From Methanobacterium sp. (GTDB lineage Archaea > Methanobacteriota > Methanobacteria > Methanobacteriales > Methanobacteriaceae), in contig JAUNXM010000050.1 in the NCBI GenBank assembly GCA_030539815.1, forward strand, positions 1 through 7,658: DNA of 7,658 nt. The letters run 5' to 3'. Each line of letters opens with the position of its first letter. Within the stretch, counting starts at the first letter, position 1. Below the pieces are notes generated by a model that ran no database searches, had not been told where the DNA came from, and saw nothing but the letters and a program-made list of their open reading frames with translations. This document shows positions 1-7,658 of this stretch, piece after piece. The position numbers and the translations under genes are program-made.

Positions 1-1325
<1,325 letters not shown>

Positions 1326-1344
1326 ATCAATTCTCTCCCATCTA

Positions 1345-1374
1345 TTTTTTTTTACCCGTAAGTTTTTTATTTTT
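1345..1374 (+). terminator. Oligo-T terminator after hdrB
   Basis: Twenty bases after the hdrB stop there is a run of nine T, then a run of six T, and then ATTTTT. Two closely spaced T tracts without a strong stem are the usual archaeal intrinsic terminator. This would separate hdrCB from the downstream pair. Confidence 0.65.
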
Positions 1375-1379
1375 CAAAA

Positions 1380-1405
1380 TACTAATTAGATACTAATTTT
1401 ACTAA
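1380..1405 (+). repeat. Three phased TACTAA repeats upstream of the DUF749-like gene
   Basis: TACTAA occurs at 1380-1385, 1391-1396 and 1400-1405. The first two lie within an exact 9-base repeat, ATACTAATT. Start-to-start spacings are 11 and 9 bases, about one DNA turn each. The position, 30-60 bases before the start codon, suits an operator or upstream promoter element, but the region is AT-rich and chance is possible. Confidence 0.4.
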
Positions 1406-1425
1406 AAATTAACCCAACTTATAAA

Positions 1426-1431
1426 GAGGTG
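1426..1431 (+). promoter_or_regulatory. Ribosome binding site deciding a TTG start
   Basis: GAGGTG lies five bases before the TTG at 1437. The frame is closed upstream by a TAA at 1422-1424 and offers no ATG or GTG near this point, so this site is the main evidence for TTG initiation. Confidence 0.7.
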
Positions 1432-1436
1432 TTTTT

Positions 1437-1703
1437 TTGTTTGTAGCTACTCTAGCCGGAGTTTTCAAATATGCGGATTTACCGGAAAAATACGGTCCTT
1501 TTGTACAGTACAAAGCATCAATAGATGATAAGACCATAAACGAAAATGATGATATTGCTATCCTTGATATTACCGGCACAGAAAGTGTTCATGTACTGTT
1601 TTTAGACTTGTACAAAAACATGAAAGAGATCGATGAGGAGCTTAAAGCCGCCGATGCAAAACTCAACCACCGCTCAAAACAGGTTCTGGAAGGTTACCTA
1701 TGA
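1437..1703 (+). CDS. Small conserved archaeal protein, DUF749-like, TTG start
   Basis: An 88-residue soluble protein beginning MFVATLAGVFKYADLPEKYG. It resembles, from memory, the methanogen DUF749 family; I know of no assigned function and propose none. The N-terminal half looks beta-rich, with alternating hydrophobic residues in AILDITGTESVHVLFLDLY. The C-terminal third, KNMKEIDEELKAADAKLNHR, looks like a charged helix. There are no cysteines, membrane segments or recognisable catalytic motifs. The start is TTG, the only initiation codon in frame after the upstream stop, with GAGGTG five bases before it. Its stop overlaps the next gene's start in an ATGA (1700-1703), so the two are very likely co-transcribed and translationally coupled. 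The gene assignment is firm; the family name is tentative. Confidence 0.8.
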   Translation: MFVATLAGVFKYADLPEKYGPFVQYKASIDDKTINENDDIAILDITGTESVHVLFLDLYKNMKEIDEELKAADAKLNHRSKQVLEGYL

Positions 1704-2236
1704 GTGAATTACCAGCAGAACAAACCTGGCTGGTGCTGGTGGATCTTCTCACTGATCTTAGAAAGAAGGAATTCGAGATACCCAAAGAAATCCCCAATAA
1801 CATCAAGTTAGCCAAAACCACCATTAACTTCTACAAGGTAGATCCCACTGATCCTCAAAGACAGGTTGAGGTCAAACGAATCAATGAGTTTTTAACTTCA
1901 ATACAGGAAGCTTTAATGAGTATGGCTGAACAGATAGGTTCCGAATACACTGCCACGTGGACTGATAAACTTTTAAGGGCTTCCAGGGGAGAAATAGTTT
2001 ACCCTCCCAAGAAAACCAAGTCCAAATTCGTAATTGGTGCTCCTTCTGGATTTTCCATGGTCCGGATGAACTTCAAAGCTCCCTTATCCGAAGACCGAGT
2101 TCAAGAAATTGCAGAATACGAAAATGTCATCATTGAATTTGAGGAAGATACCCTGCTGGTGGTATACGGTGATAAGGAAAATATTAAAAAAAGTTTACAG
2201 GAGCTTTCATCATTCTTCAAGGAACAACTTAAATGA
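1700..2236 (+). CDS. Conserved archaeal protein of unknown function, DUF2096-like
   Basis: A 178-residue soluble protein beginning MSELPAEQTWLVLVDLLTDL. I believe it belongs to the archaeal family DUF2096, whose function is unknown; this is from memory and could be wrong. Residues 1-95 look mostly helical: a hydrophobic first helix, a lysine-rich stretch around KEFEIPKEIPNNIKLAKTTI, and a helix ending SMAEQIGSEYTATW. After a basic linker, YPPKKTKSKF (about 101-110), residues 110-178 look like an alpha/beta domain with strands SMVRMNFKAPL, NVIIEFEEDTLLVVYG and a final amphipathic helix. There are no cysteines or nucleotide-binding loops. The ATG overlaps the previous stop by four bases, and no ribosome binding site of its own is needed for coupled translation. 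The pair probably works together, perhaps as a complex, but that is inference from position only. Confidence 0.8.
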   Translation: MSELPAEQTWLVLVDLLTDLRKKEFEIPKEIPNNIKLAKTTINFYKVDPTDPQRQVEVKRINEFLTSIQEALMSMAEQIGSEYTATWTDKLLRASRGEIVYPPKKTKSKFVIGAPSGFSMVRMNFKAPLSEDRVQEIAEYENVIIEFEEDTLLVVYGDKENIKKSLQELSSFFKEQLK

Positions 2237-2291
2237 CCTGGAATATAAAAAAATCTCATTGGGGCTTTTAATTGGAGAAATCCCATTGCAA

Positions 2292-2298
2292 TTTTTTT
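2292..2298 (+). terminator. Possible oligo-T terminator of the DUF pair
   Basis: Seven consecutive T occur 56 bases after the stop of the DUF2096-like gene. There is no strong preceding stem, so this is a weak archaeal-type terminator call. Confidence 0.35.
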
Positions 2299-2352
2299 GG
2301 GTGGATGAGCATTCATTTAAGTTCCATTTCCATGATGTATCTAAATTAATTT

Positions 2353-2410
2353 AAGTGTTTAAACTTAATTTGGGTCTTTAAAGTTAATTTCAAGTGTTAA
2401 ATACTTAATT
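2353..2410. repeat. Two near-identical semi-palindromic elements before the phosphoesterase
   Basis: AAGTGTTTAAACTTAATT (2353-2370) and AAGTGTTAAATACTTAATT (2392-2410) differ by one inserted base and one substitution, and start 39 bases apart. Each contains the inverted arms AAGT and ACTT; the first also contains the perfect palindrome GTTTAAAC. They sit 40-95 bases before the phosphoesterase start, and the second overlaps the likely TATA element. They are operator candidates; AT richness makes chance similarity a real alternative. Confidence 0.4.
2396..2405 (+). promoter_or_regulatory. Candidate TATA element of the phosphoesterase gene
   Basis: The AT-rich core GTTAAATACT is about 50 bases before the ATG. 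A transcript starting about 25 bases downstream would have a leader of roughly 20-25 bases containing the AAGGGG ribosome binding site at 2436-2441. The call is by position and composition only. Confidence 0.35.
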
Positions 2411-2448
2411 AAAGTTTCAATCAATTTTTTAAGTCAAGGGGAAAAATC

Positions 2449-3117
<669 letters not shown>

Positions 3118-3130
3118 AGTCAATAATCGC

Positions 3131-3142
3131 TTTTTTATATTT
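3131..3142 (+). terminator. Possible terminator after the phosphoesterase
   Basis: A six-T run followed by ATATTT begins 13 bases after the stop codon. Just beyond it, GGAT-AAAAAA-ATCC (3147-3160) forms a very short inverted repeat. Together these may end the transcript. Confidence 0.4.
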
Positions 3143-3188
3143 CCTGGATAAAAAAATCCTAAGAGAAAATGATTTAAATGATGTTGAC

Positions 3189-3198
3189 AAATAATATC
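3189..3198 (+). promoter_or_regulatory. Candidate TATA element of the kinase-CBS operon
   Basis: AAATAATATC is centred about 52 bases before the kinase ATG. Initiation about 25 bases downstream would give a leader of roughly 25-30 bases carrying the GAGGTGA ribosome binding site at 3234-3240. The second AT-rich word nearby, at 3205-3216, is too close to the start to serve a leadered transcript. Confidence 0.35.
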
Positions 3199-3245
3199 TT
3201 GATTTTTTTAAATCTTTACGTTGCCCCCATATTGAGGTGAGATGA

Positions 3246-4140
<895 letters not shown>

Positions 4141-4163
<23 letters not shown>

Positions 4164-4539
4164 GGATGTAATGAGCCAGACGGTTATAACTGTCCCTCCC
4201 ACTGAAGATGTTGTATTTGCCTTTGAAAAACTGATGAAGCACAAAATAAGCTCACTACCAGTTGTGGATGATAATGAGAAACTGGTGGGGATTGTAACCG
4301 CCACAGATCTGGGCCACAACCTGATACTGGATAAATATGAACTGGGAACCACTGTGGGAGAAGTGATGGTTGATAAGGTATTCTATGTATCTCCTGAAGA
4401 GAACCTGGCCAATGCAGTTAGGAAAATGCATGAATACGGTTCGAATGAGGGTATAATCAACCAGCTAGTAGTACTGGATAATCATGAAATGGTGGGTATT
4501 TTGTCTGATGGGGATATTATACGATCTATCAAGGTTTAA
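4141..4539 (+). CDS. Paired CBS-domain protein, translationally coupled to the kinase
   Basis: A 132-residue protein made only of two CBS domains (a Bateman module), a fold that usually binds AMP, ADP, ATP or S-adenosylmethionine and reports energy or methylation status to a partner. The first domain spans about residues 7-60 and ends GIVTATDL (50-57); the second spans about 72-130 and ends [12 protein letters not shown] (119-130). T53, T55 and D56, and S122 and D125, sit at the positions that commonly touch the ribose and phosphates. There is no DNA-binding, membrane or catalytic domain. The frame is open further upstream, but I chose ATG 4141 because GGAAGTGA lies five bases before it and the CBS fold starts there; ATG 4126 is possible and lacks a ribosome binding site. 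Overlap with the kinase implies co-translation. Partner and ligand are unknown. Confidence 0.87.
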
Positions 4540-4556
4540 ACCTATTCATTACCCCA

Positions 4557-4575
4557 TTAATTTTATTTTATTCTG
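4557..4575 (+). terminator. T-rich terminator of the kinase-CBS operon
   Basis: A T-rich stretch, TTAATTTTATTTTATTCTG, starts 18 bases after the CBS stop codon and has no stem. It is a plausible archaeal terminator for plus-strand transcription. Confidence 0.45.
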
Positions 4576-4597
4576 TATACTAAACACTACACTGGTC

Positions 4598-4612
4598 AAA
4601 AAAGAATTTTTT
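4598..4612. terminator. Symmetric bidirectional terminator between convergent genes
   Basis: AAAAAAGAATTTTTT has six-base A and T arms around GAA. Each strand therefore ends in an oligo-T run, and it lies between the convergent CBS and 136-residue genes. On the minus strand, further T-rich sequence (complement of 4613-4628) comes just before it. It can plausibly stop transcription from both sides. Confidence 0.5.
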
Positions 4613-4645
4613 AGAAAATAAAAGAAAAGGATAGTTTATTATTAA

Positions 4646-5056
4646 CTATTTAGGTCTCACTCTGGGAGTGAAGGAATCACATAAGTTAGGGAACTTCTTG
4701 GTTAATTCCATTTCCAGTTTTTCAATTATCTCTTCTTCTATTTCTGGACTCTTTTGGGCAGTGACAGAGAATGAATCTTCACTTAAAGAAACATTGAGAA
4801 TCTCTTCCCCAATATTGAATTCCATGGGAATGGATTTTCCAGCATCCAGTGTTTGAACCATATCCTCCATGATGTCATCACTAATCTTAAGAAGTTTAGT
4901 CCCCTGAGGAGTATATGTTTCATTTTCAGTTTCTATTTTTTTTATACGGAAAGGAGCACAGCCTTCAGTACGGGCCGCCTTCCGGTTAGTCCAAAAAAGG
5001 GTCACCATCACCTTTTTCTGGTTATCCAATCCACTTTTAAAATTTAGTTCCTGCAT
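4646..5056 (-). CDS. Uncharacterised 136-residue protein
   Basis: I do not recognise this protein. It begins MQELNFKSGLDNQKKVMVTL, has no signal peptide or membrane segment, and looks soluble. Residues 14-95 look beta-rich, with a basic, possibly nucleic-acid- or ligand-facing segment FWTNRKAARTEG at 21-32, followed by Cys33. Residues 103-124 form a strongly acidic then mixed-charge amphipathic helix (SPEIEEEIIEKLEMELTKKF), and the tail TPRVRPK is basic. The only cysteines are C33 and C126, too few for an iron-sulfur cluster in a monomer. The coding call is supported by GGAGGGTGA three bases before the ATG, an upstream TATA-like element and an uninterrupted frame with ordinary composition. 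It is convergent with the CBS gene and 88 bases downstream of fprA on the same strand, so it could be read from fprA but seems to have its own promoter. Confidence 0.75.
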   Translation of the reverse strand: MQELNFKSGLDNQKKVMVTLFWTNRKAARTEGCAPFRIKKIETENETYTPQGTKLLKISDDIMEDMVQTLDAGKSIPMEFNIGEEILNVSLSEDSFSVTAQKSPEIEEEIIEKLEMELTKKFPNLCDSFTPRVRPK

Positions 5057-5059
5057 GAT

Positions 5060-5068
5060 TCACCCTCC
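5060..5068 (-). promoter_or_regulatory. Ribosome binding site of the 136-residue gene
   Basis: On the minus strand, GGAGGGTGA lies three bases before the ATG (complement of 5054-5056). It is a strong match that supports both the gene and this start. Confidence 0.65.
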
Positions 5069-5090
5069 AATACCCAATATTTATTTTTTC

Positions 5091-5100
5091 AAATAAATTT
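5091..5100 (-). promoter_or_regulatory. Candidate TATA element of the 136-residue gene
   Basis: The minus strand reads AAATTTATTT about 35-44 bases before the ATG. Initiation about 25 bases downstream would leave a short leader holding the ribosome binding site. Confidence 0.35.
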
Positions 5101-5112
5101 CACTATACCAAC

Positions 5113-5131
5113 GCCCATTAATCTACTGGGC
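5113..5131 (-). terminator. Small inverted repeat downstream of fprA
   Basis: GCCCA (5113-5117) and TGGGC (5127-5131) form a perfect 5-base stem with a 9-base loop, starting 13 bases beyond the fprA stop. CTATAC is repeated next to it (5103-5108, 5131-5136). It could help end fprA transcription or serve as an operator for the next gene. No strong T-run follows directly. Confidence 0.35.
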
Positions 5132-5144
5132 TATACTGTTATTC

Positions 5145-6368
5145 TCACATTTCCTTAATCTTCCCAGCCATTTCCTGACCTATCTGGTAACACTTATCAA
5201 GCTGGTCACCGGTGGGTACATAGTTTACCTCATATTTATCCATAACTTCGAATCCGCATTTAGTGAGGGTTTCTGCTACCTTGTCCACAGCTTTACCACT
5301 CCAACCTTTGGAACCAAAGGTAACTGCCAGTCTTTTAAGTCCAGTGCGCTGGAAGCTCAAACCCTCCAGGTAGTAGAGTAAATCACCGGCACTGGGGTAT
5401 GGTCCGTTGAATAAAGTTGGAACTCCCAGAAACAGGGCTTTACTATCCAGTATATCATTAACCATTTCGCTGCGTTCATCAGTATGCATGAAGTACATGG
5501 CCACATCCACTCCTTCACTCATGAGACCCTCAGCCAGGGCATGGGCCATCATACGGGTGGAGTAGTGCATGGTATCGTAAATAATGGTGGCTTTATCTTT
5601 ACACTGACCTGTGGCCCAGTTAGTGTAGGCAGTGATGATTTTAAGGGGATCAGTCCAGATCTGACCATGGGATGGGGCGATGACTTTGATCTTCTCCAGT
5701 AATCCCAGTTCCTTAACCTCCTCCAGCTTGCGAACCACTAGCATTGAGGCAGGGGTCACCAGGTTGGCGTAGAATTTTTGGGAAGCATTCATCAACACGT
5801 ATTCTGGTATTTCATGATCGTACCGCTCCCGGAAACAGAGGTGCTGGCCAAAAGCGTCATTGGAAAACAGTATACCCTCATCTAGTAGTAGGGTGAACAT
5901 ACTGTCTGGCCAGTGAAGCATTTTAGCATCCAGGAAAGCCAGAGTACGGCCCCCTACTTCCAGGGTATCCCCGGTTTTCACCGGATGAAATTCAGCATCA
6001 GCCAACCCCGGATAGTGCTGTTTCAAACCATTTATTGCCACTTGGCTGCAGTAAATAGGAGCTTCAGGGAAACGCTTGTGAATCTCTGTTAATGCCCCAC
6101 TGTGATCCTTTTCCACGTGGTTCTGGATAATCAAGTCGATCTTCATTTCCCGGTTTTCCCTGGCAAAAGCATCTTCTATCCGACCCCAAAACTGTGCTGA
6201 AGATCCAGGATAAGTGTTGTCTACCACTGCGACCTCATCATCTCCAAAAACCAGAAAGGCATTATAGGTAGTCCCATTCAGGGTGTAACCATGGTAATCT
6301 CTAATATCCCAATCCAGAACTCCAATCCAGTACACACCATCCGCAATCTTAACCGCATCTGCTTTCAT
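5145..6368 (-). CDS. fprA: F420H2 oxidase, flavodiiron protein FprA
   Basis: FprA reduces O2 to water with electrons from reduced coenzyme F420, protecting oxygen-sensitive methanogenesis enzymes in the cytoplasm. The 407-residue protein has the two standard domains. The metallo-beta-lactamase domain (about 1-250) shows a full diiron ligand set: H84, E86, D88 and H89 in NHVEKDH, H152 in LHWPDS, D171 in SNDAFGQH and H234 in SHGQIW. The flavodoxin domain (about 258-407) shows FMN-binding loops YDTMHYST (264-271), [12 protein letters not shown] (315-326) and TFGSKGWSG (350-358). There is no C-terminal rubredoxin, as expected for the F420-using type. GGAGGT lies five or six bases before the ATG, and a TATA element lies about 65-75 bases upstream. 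Unlike the fpaA-rlp-rub operon of Methanothermobacter, no rubredoxin, rubrerythrin-like or msvR gene adjoins it here. An NO-reducing role is possible in other members of the family. Confidence 0.95.
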   Translation of the reverse strand: MKADAVKIADGVYWIGVLDWDIRDYHGYTLNGTTYNAFLVFGDDEVAVVDNTYPGSSAQFWGRIEDAFARENREMKIDLIIQNHVEKDHSGALTEIHKRFPEAPIYCSQVAINGLKQHYPGLADAEFHPVKTGDTLEVGGRTLAFLDAKMLHWPDSMFTLLLDEGILFSNDAFGQHLCFRERYDHEIPEYVLMNASQKFYANLVTPASMLVVRKLEEVKELGLLEKIKVIAPSHGQIWTDPLKIITAYTNWATGQCKDKATIIYDTMHYSTRMMAHALAEGLMSEGVDVAMYFMHTDERSEMVNDILDSKALFLGVPTLFNGPYPSAGDLLYYLEGLSFQRTGLKRLAVTFGSKGWSGKAVDKVAETLTKCGFEVMDKYEVNYVPTGDQLDKCYQIGQEMAGKIKEM

Positions 6369-6373
6369 AATTT

Positions 6374-6379
6374 ACCTCC
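6374..6379 (-). promoter_or_regulatory. Ribosome binding site of fprA
   Basis: The minus strand reads GGAGGT five bases before the fprA ATG, a perfect archaeal match that fixes the start. Confidence 0.75.
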
Positions 6380-6431
6380 ATAAAATCAAAAGATCTAAGC
6401 TTTAACTTAATAATTATCTATAATCTACTGC

Positions 6432-6444
6432 ATATATTTTTTAT
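6432..6444 (-). promoter_or_regulatory. Probable TATA element of fprA
   Basis: The minus strand reads ATAAAAAATATAT, the clearest TATA-like word in the window, centred about 70 bases before the ATG. A start site about 25 bases downstream would give a leader of roughly 40-45 bases. Confidence 0.5.
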
Positions 6445-6447
6445 CAC

Positions 6448-6456
6448 GAACAGTTC
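6448..6456. promoter_or_regulatory. Palindrome GAACAGTTC abutting the fprA TATA element
   Basis: GAAC-A-GTTC is a perfect 4+4 inverted repeat three bases upstream of the TATA element, where archaeal BRE or regulator contacts occur. A looser inverted repeat, AGTTCTA...TAGACT (6453-6470), overlaps it. A regulator site is possible but unproven. Confidence 0.3.
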
Positions 6457-6589
6457 TAAAATTCTAGACTATTTTTGGCAATGAACCGTAAACTGCCTAA
6501 CTACAAAATATTACATGGTTCAATTAGAAATAATTGTAATTACACATTCTAAAGAATTATGGGATTGATTTTAATGCATCATGGGTTTA
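6457..6589. other. Intergenic spacer between the permease and fprA
   Basis: This part of the 221-base gap holds no gene that I can support. It contains the symmetric word TAATTGTAATTA (6531-6542) but no clear oligo-T terminator after the permease on the minus strand, so some read-through towards fprA is possible. Confidence 0.4.
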
Positions 6590-7573
6590 TTAATTCATTG
6601 AAAAGTTCAATAAAATGGCTAAACTTGCAGAAATAGCTATGCAGGCGGGAATGGTCACAATCCAGGTGGTGGCAATGTTCTTAATCACATCCAGTTTAAT
6701 GGTTTTGGTACCTCTGGCTAACCCAACCCCAATAACGGTTCCCACCAGGGTTTGAGTGGGTGAAACTGGCATTCCCAGAGTGGCGAAGAGGAAAACTACA
6801 GATGCTGCGGATATCTGGGCAGCAAAACCCCTTGATGGGATGAGATCCGTTATTCTGCGACCTACAGTATCGGTGATTCTACCTCCGGCCACCAGAATAC
6901 CCATAACTATCCCCATGGCTCCGATTAATTTAATATCAAACCCTGAACTGGCTCCGAAGGCATAATAAAGCACACCAGTAGCCACTGCAATGTCAATAGC
7001 CCCTACATTCACTGCTGCAAAAGCAGAACTACCAATCTGAAGGTAGGAGAAAACCTTCTCCAAACGGCCTTTAATTCTCATATCCTTAACTTTGGCTAAA
7101 AAAGCATTTTTAAGAATATGATAAAGTAAAAATCCTATAGCCAGCCCTATCAGGGGGGATAAAATCCAGCTAGCTAGTATAAGGCCTAGAACATTAAGGT
7201 TCATGCTACCAATACCCACGGTAACCAGGCCGTAGCCAAAAACAGCACTGATAATGGCATCTGAACCAGATATGGGTATTTTTTTAATGAGAGTTATGGT
7301 AATCCACAGTGCCGCGGCCAGGGTGATTATAAACGCCCCGGTGGTTGGTAGCAGGTTGACACTGATTATCCCACTGCCTACAGTTTTTATTACATTATTT
7401 CCCAGATACATCGCCCCGATAAATTCAAACACTGCACCCAGTATCAGGGCTTTTCGCATGGTAATGGAACCACTACCCACTGCGGTCCCTACAGAGTTTC
7501 CAATATCATTGGCAGCGATGTTGAAGGCCATGTAGACACTGATAACCACACCAATTATTAGGAGCCATTCCAT
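6590..7573 (-). CDS. Divergent PiT-family anion permease (phosphate or sulfate transporter)
   Basis: A 327-residue polytopic membrane protein of the PiT family (inorganic phosphate transporters; the family also includes the sulfate permease CysP). The N-terminal repeat is intact: AANDIGNSVGTAVGS at 20-34, after a first membrane helix. The C-terminal repeat is clearly homologous but altered: where the family has ANDVANAxGPL this protein has AIDIAVATGVL (192-202), so both asparagines are gone. The STTH-type motifs read SGSD (102-105) and SPTQ (271-274). Other family marks remain: VGRRITDLIPSRGFAA (237-252) and LVGTVIGVGLARG. About nine or ten hydrophobic helices flank a central basic loop (155-175). 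I chose the ATG at 7571-7573; an in-frame ATG at 7625-7627 would add 18 polar residues and places a TATA-like stretch too close. No PhoU-like gene adjoins it. Phosphate is the default substrate, but not secure. Confidence 0.85.
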   Translation of the reverse strand: MEWLLIIGVVISVYMAFNIAANDIGNSVGTAVGSGSITMRKALILGAVFEFIGAMYLGNNVIKTVGSGIISVNLLPTTGAFIITLAAALWITITLIKKIPISGSDAIISAVFGYGLVTVGIGSMNLNVLGLILASWILSPLIGLAIGFLLYHILKNAFLAKVKDMRIKGRLEKVFSYLQIGSSAFAAVNVGAIDIAVATGVLYYAFGASSGFDIKLIGAMGIVMGILVAGGRITDTVGRRITDLIPSRGFAAQISAASVVFLFATLGMPVSPTQTLVGTVIGVGLARGTKTIKLDVIKNIATTWIVTIPACIAISASLAILLNFSMN

Positions 7574-7595
7574 GAGTATAATATGAAGAAGATGG

Positions 7596-7607
7596 TTGAA
7601 ATAATTT
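7596..7607 (-). promoter_or_regulatory. Candidate TATA element of the permease
   Basis: The minus strand reads AAAATTATTT about 26-35 bases before the ATG at 7573, where a TATA element would drive an almost leaderless transcript. This fits the lack of any ribosome binding site before that ATG. A second AT-rich stretch at 7632-7647 could instead give a leader of about 40 bases. Confidence 0.3.
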
Positions 7608-7658
7608 TGACTATGAATTCTTCCCATTATTAAAATTATTTAAAACAAGAGGAACAAG

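Larger units (their letters stand above)
2237..2448. other. 212-base AT-rich intergenic spacer
   Basis: No convincing gene lies here; short frames through it have no ribosome binding site and biased AT composition. It holds a seven-T run at 2292-2298 that may end the upstream pair, two copies of an AAGTGTT...ACTTAATT element (2353-2410) and a probable TATA element for the phosphoesterase. The words ATCTCATTGG and ATCCCATTGC near 2253 and 2279 form a weak direct repeat of unknown meaning. Confidence 0.6.

Noticed and set aside
2101..2354. Short frames on both strands around the end of the DUF2096-like gene
   Set aside because: They overlap a well-supported gene and an AT-rich spacer, lack ribosome binding sites and have no recognisable protein features.
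6432..6470. Full MsvR-type operator upstream of fprA
   Set aside because: Only a TTCGT half-site can be seen on the minus strand; I found no matching second arm, so I report only the palindrome.
7254..7535. Plus-strand open frame opposite the permease
   Set aside because: It is the antisense shadow of a hydrophobic membrane-protein gene and has no ribosome binding site or family likeness.
7574..7627. ATG at 7625-7627 as the permease start
   Set aside because: It adds 18 polar residues before the first membrane helix, has no ribosome binding site, and lies about ten bases from an AT-rich promoter-like stretch. I cannot fully exclude it.

Overview
The window is chromosomal core DNA from a hydrogenotrophic methanogenic archaeon, most likely of the order Methanobacteriales and probably Methanobacterium or a close relative. 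This rests on the HdrC-HdrB pair, a 2-phosphoglycerate kinase of the cyclic 2,3-diphosphoglycerate pathway, an F420H2-oxidase-type flavodiiron protein, archaeal ribosome binding sites (GGTGAT, GAGGTG, GGAGGT), AT-rich TATA-like promoters and oligo-T terminators. I see no mobile element, CRISPR array, tRNA or rRNA. Eight complete genes and one truncated gene fill about 85% of the window.

Layout. Positions 1-1325 (+): the 3' part of hdrC followed by hdrB, two subunits of the heterodisulfide reductase that regenerates CoM-SH and CoB-SH in the last step of methanogenesis. Positions 1437-2236 (+): a two-gene unit of small conserved archaeal proteins of unknown function (DUF749-like and DUF2096-like), joined by a 4-base ATGA overlap, the first starting with TTG. 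Positions 2449-3117 (+): a calcineurin-like metallophosphoesterase. Positions 3246-4539 (+): 2-phosphoglycerate kinase with an N-terminal ATP-cone, overlapping by 23 bases a small protein made of two CBS domains. Positions 4646-5056 (-): an unrecognised 136-residue protein convergent with the CBS gene. Positions 5145-6368 (-): fprA, the F420H2 oxidase that reduces O2 to water. Positions 6590-7573 (-): a divergent PiT-family anion permease.

How the genes fit together. HdrBC belongs to energy metabolism, and FprA protects such oxygen-sensitive enzymes. The kinase makes the precursor of cyclic 2,3-diphosphoglycerate, a major phosphate-rich solute of these organisms, and the CBS protein is a plausible adenylate sensor attached to it by translational coupling. 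No single pathway unites the whole window. It reads as several short, independently transcribed units.

I did not find an obviously new multi-gene system. The items most worth a second look are the PiT permease, whose C-terminal half has lost both signature asparagines and whose two STTH-type motifs are both changed; the coupled kinase-CBS pair; the coupled DUF749/DUF2096 pair with helically phased TACTAA repeats upstream; and the uncharacterised 136-residue gene next to fprA.
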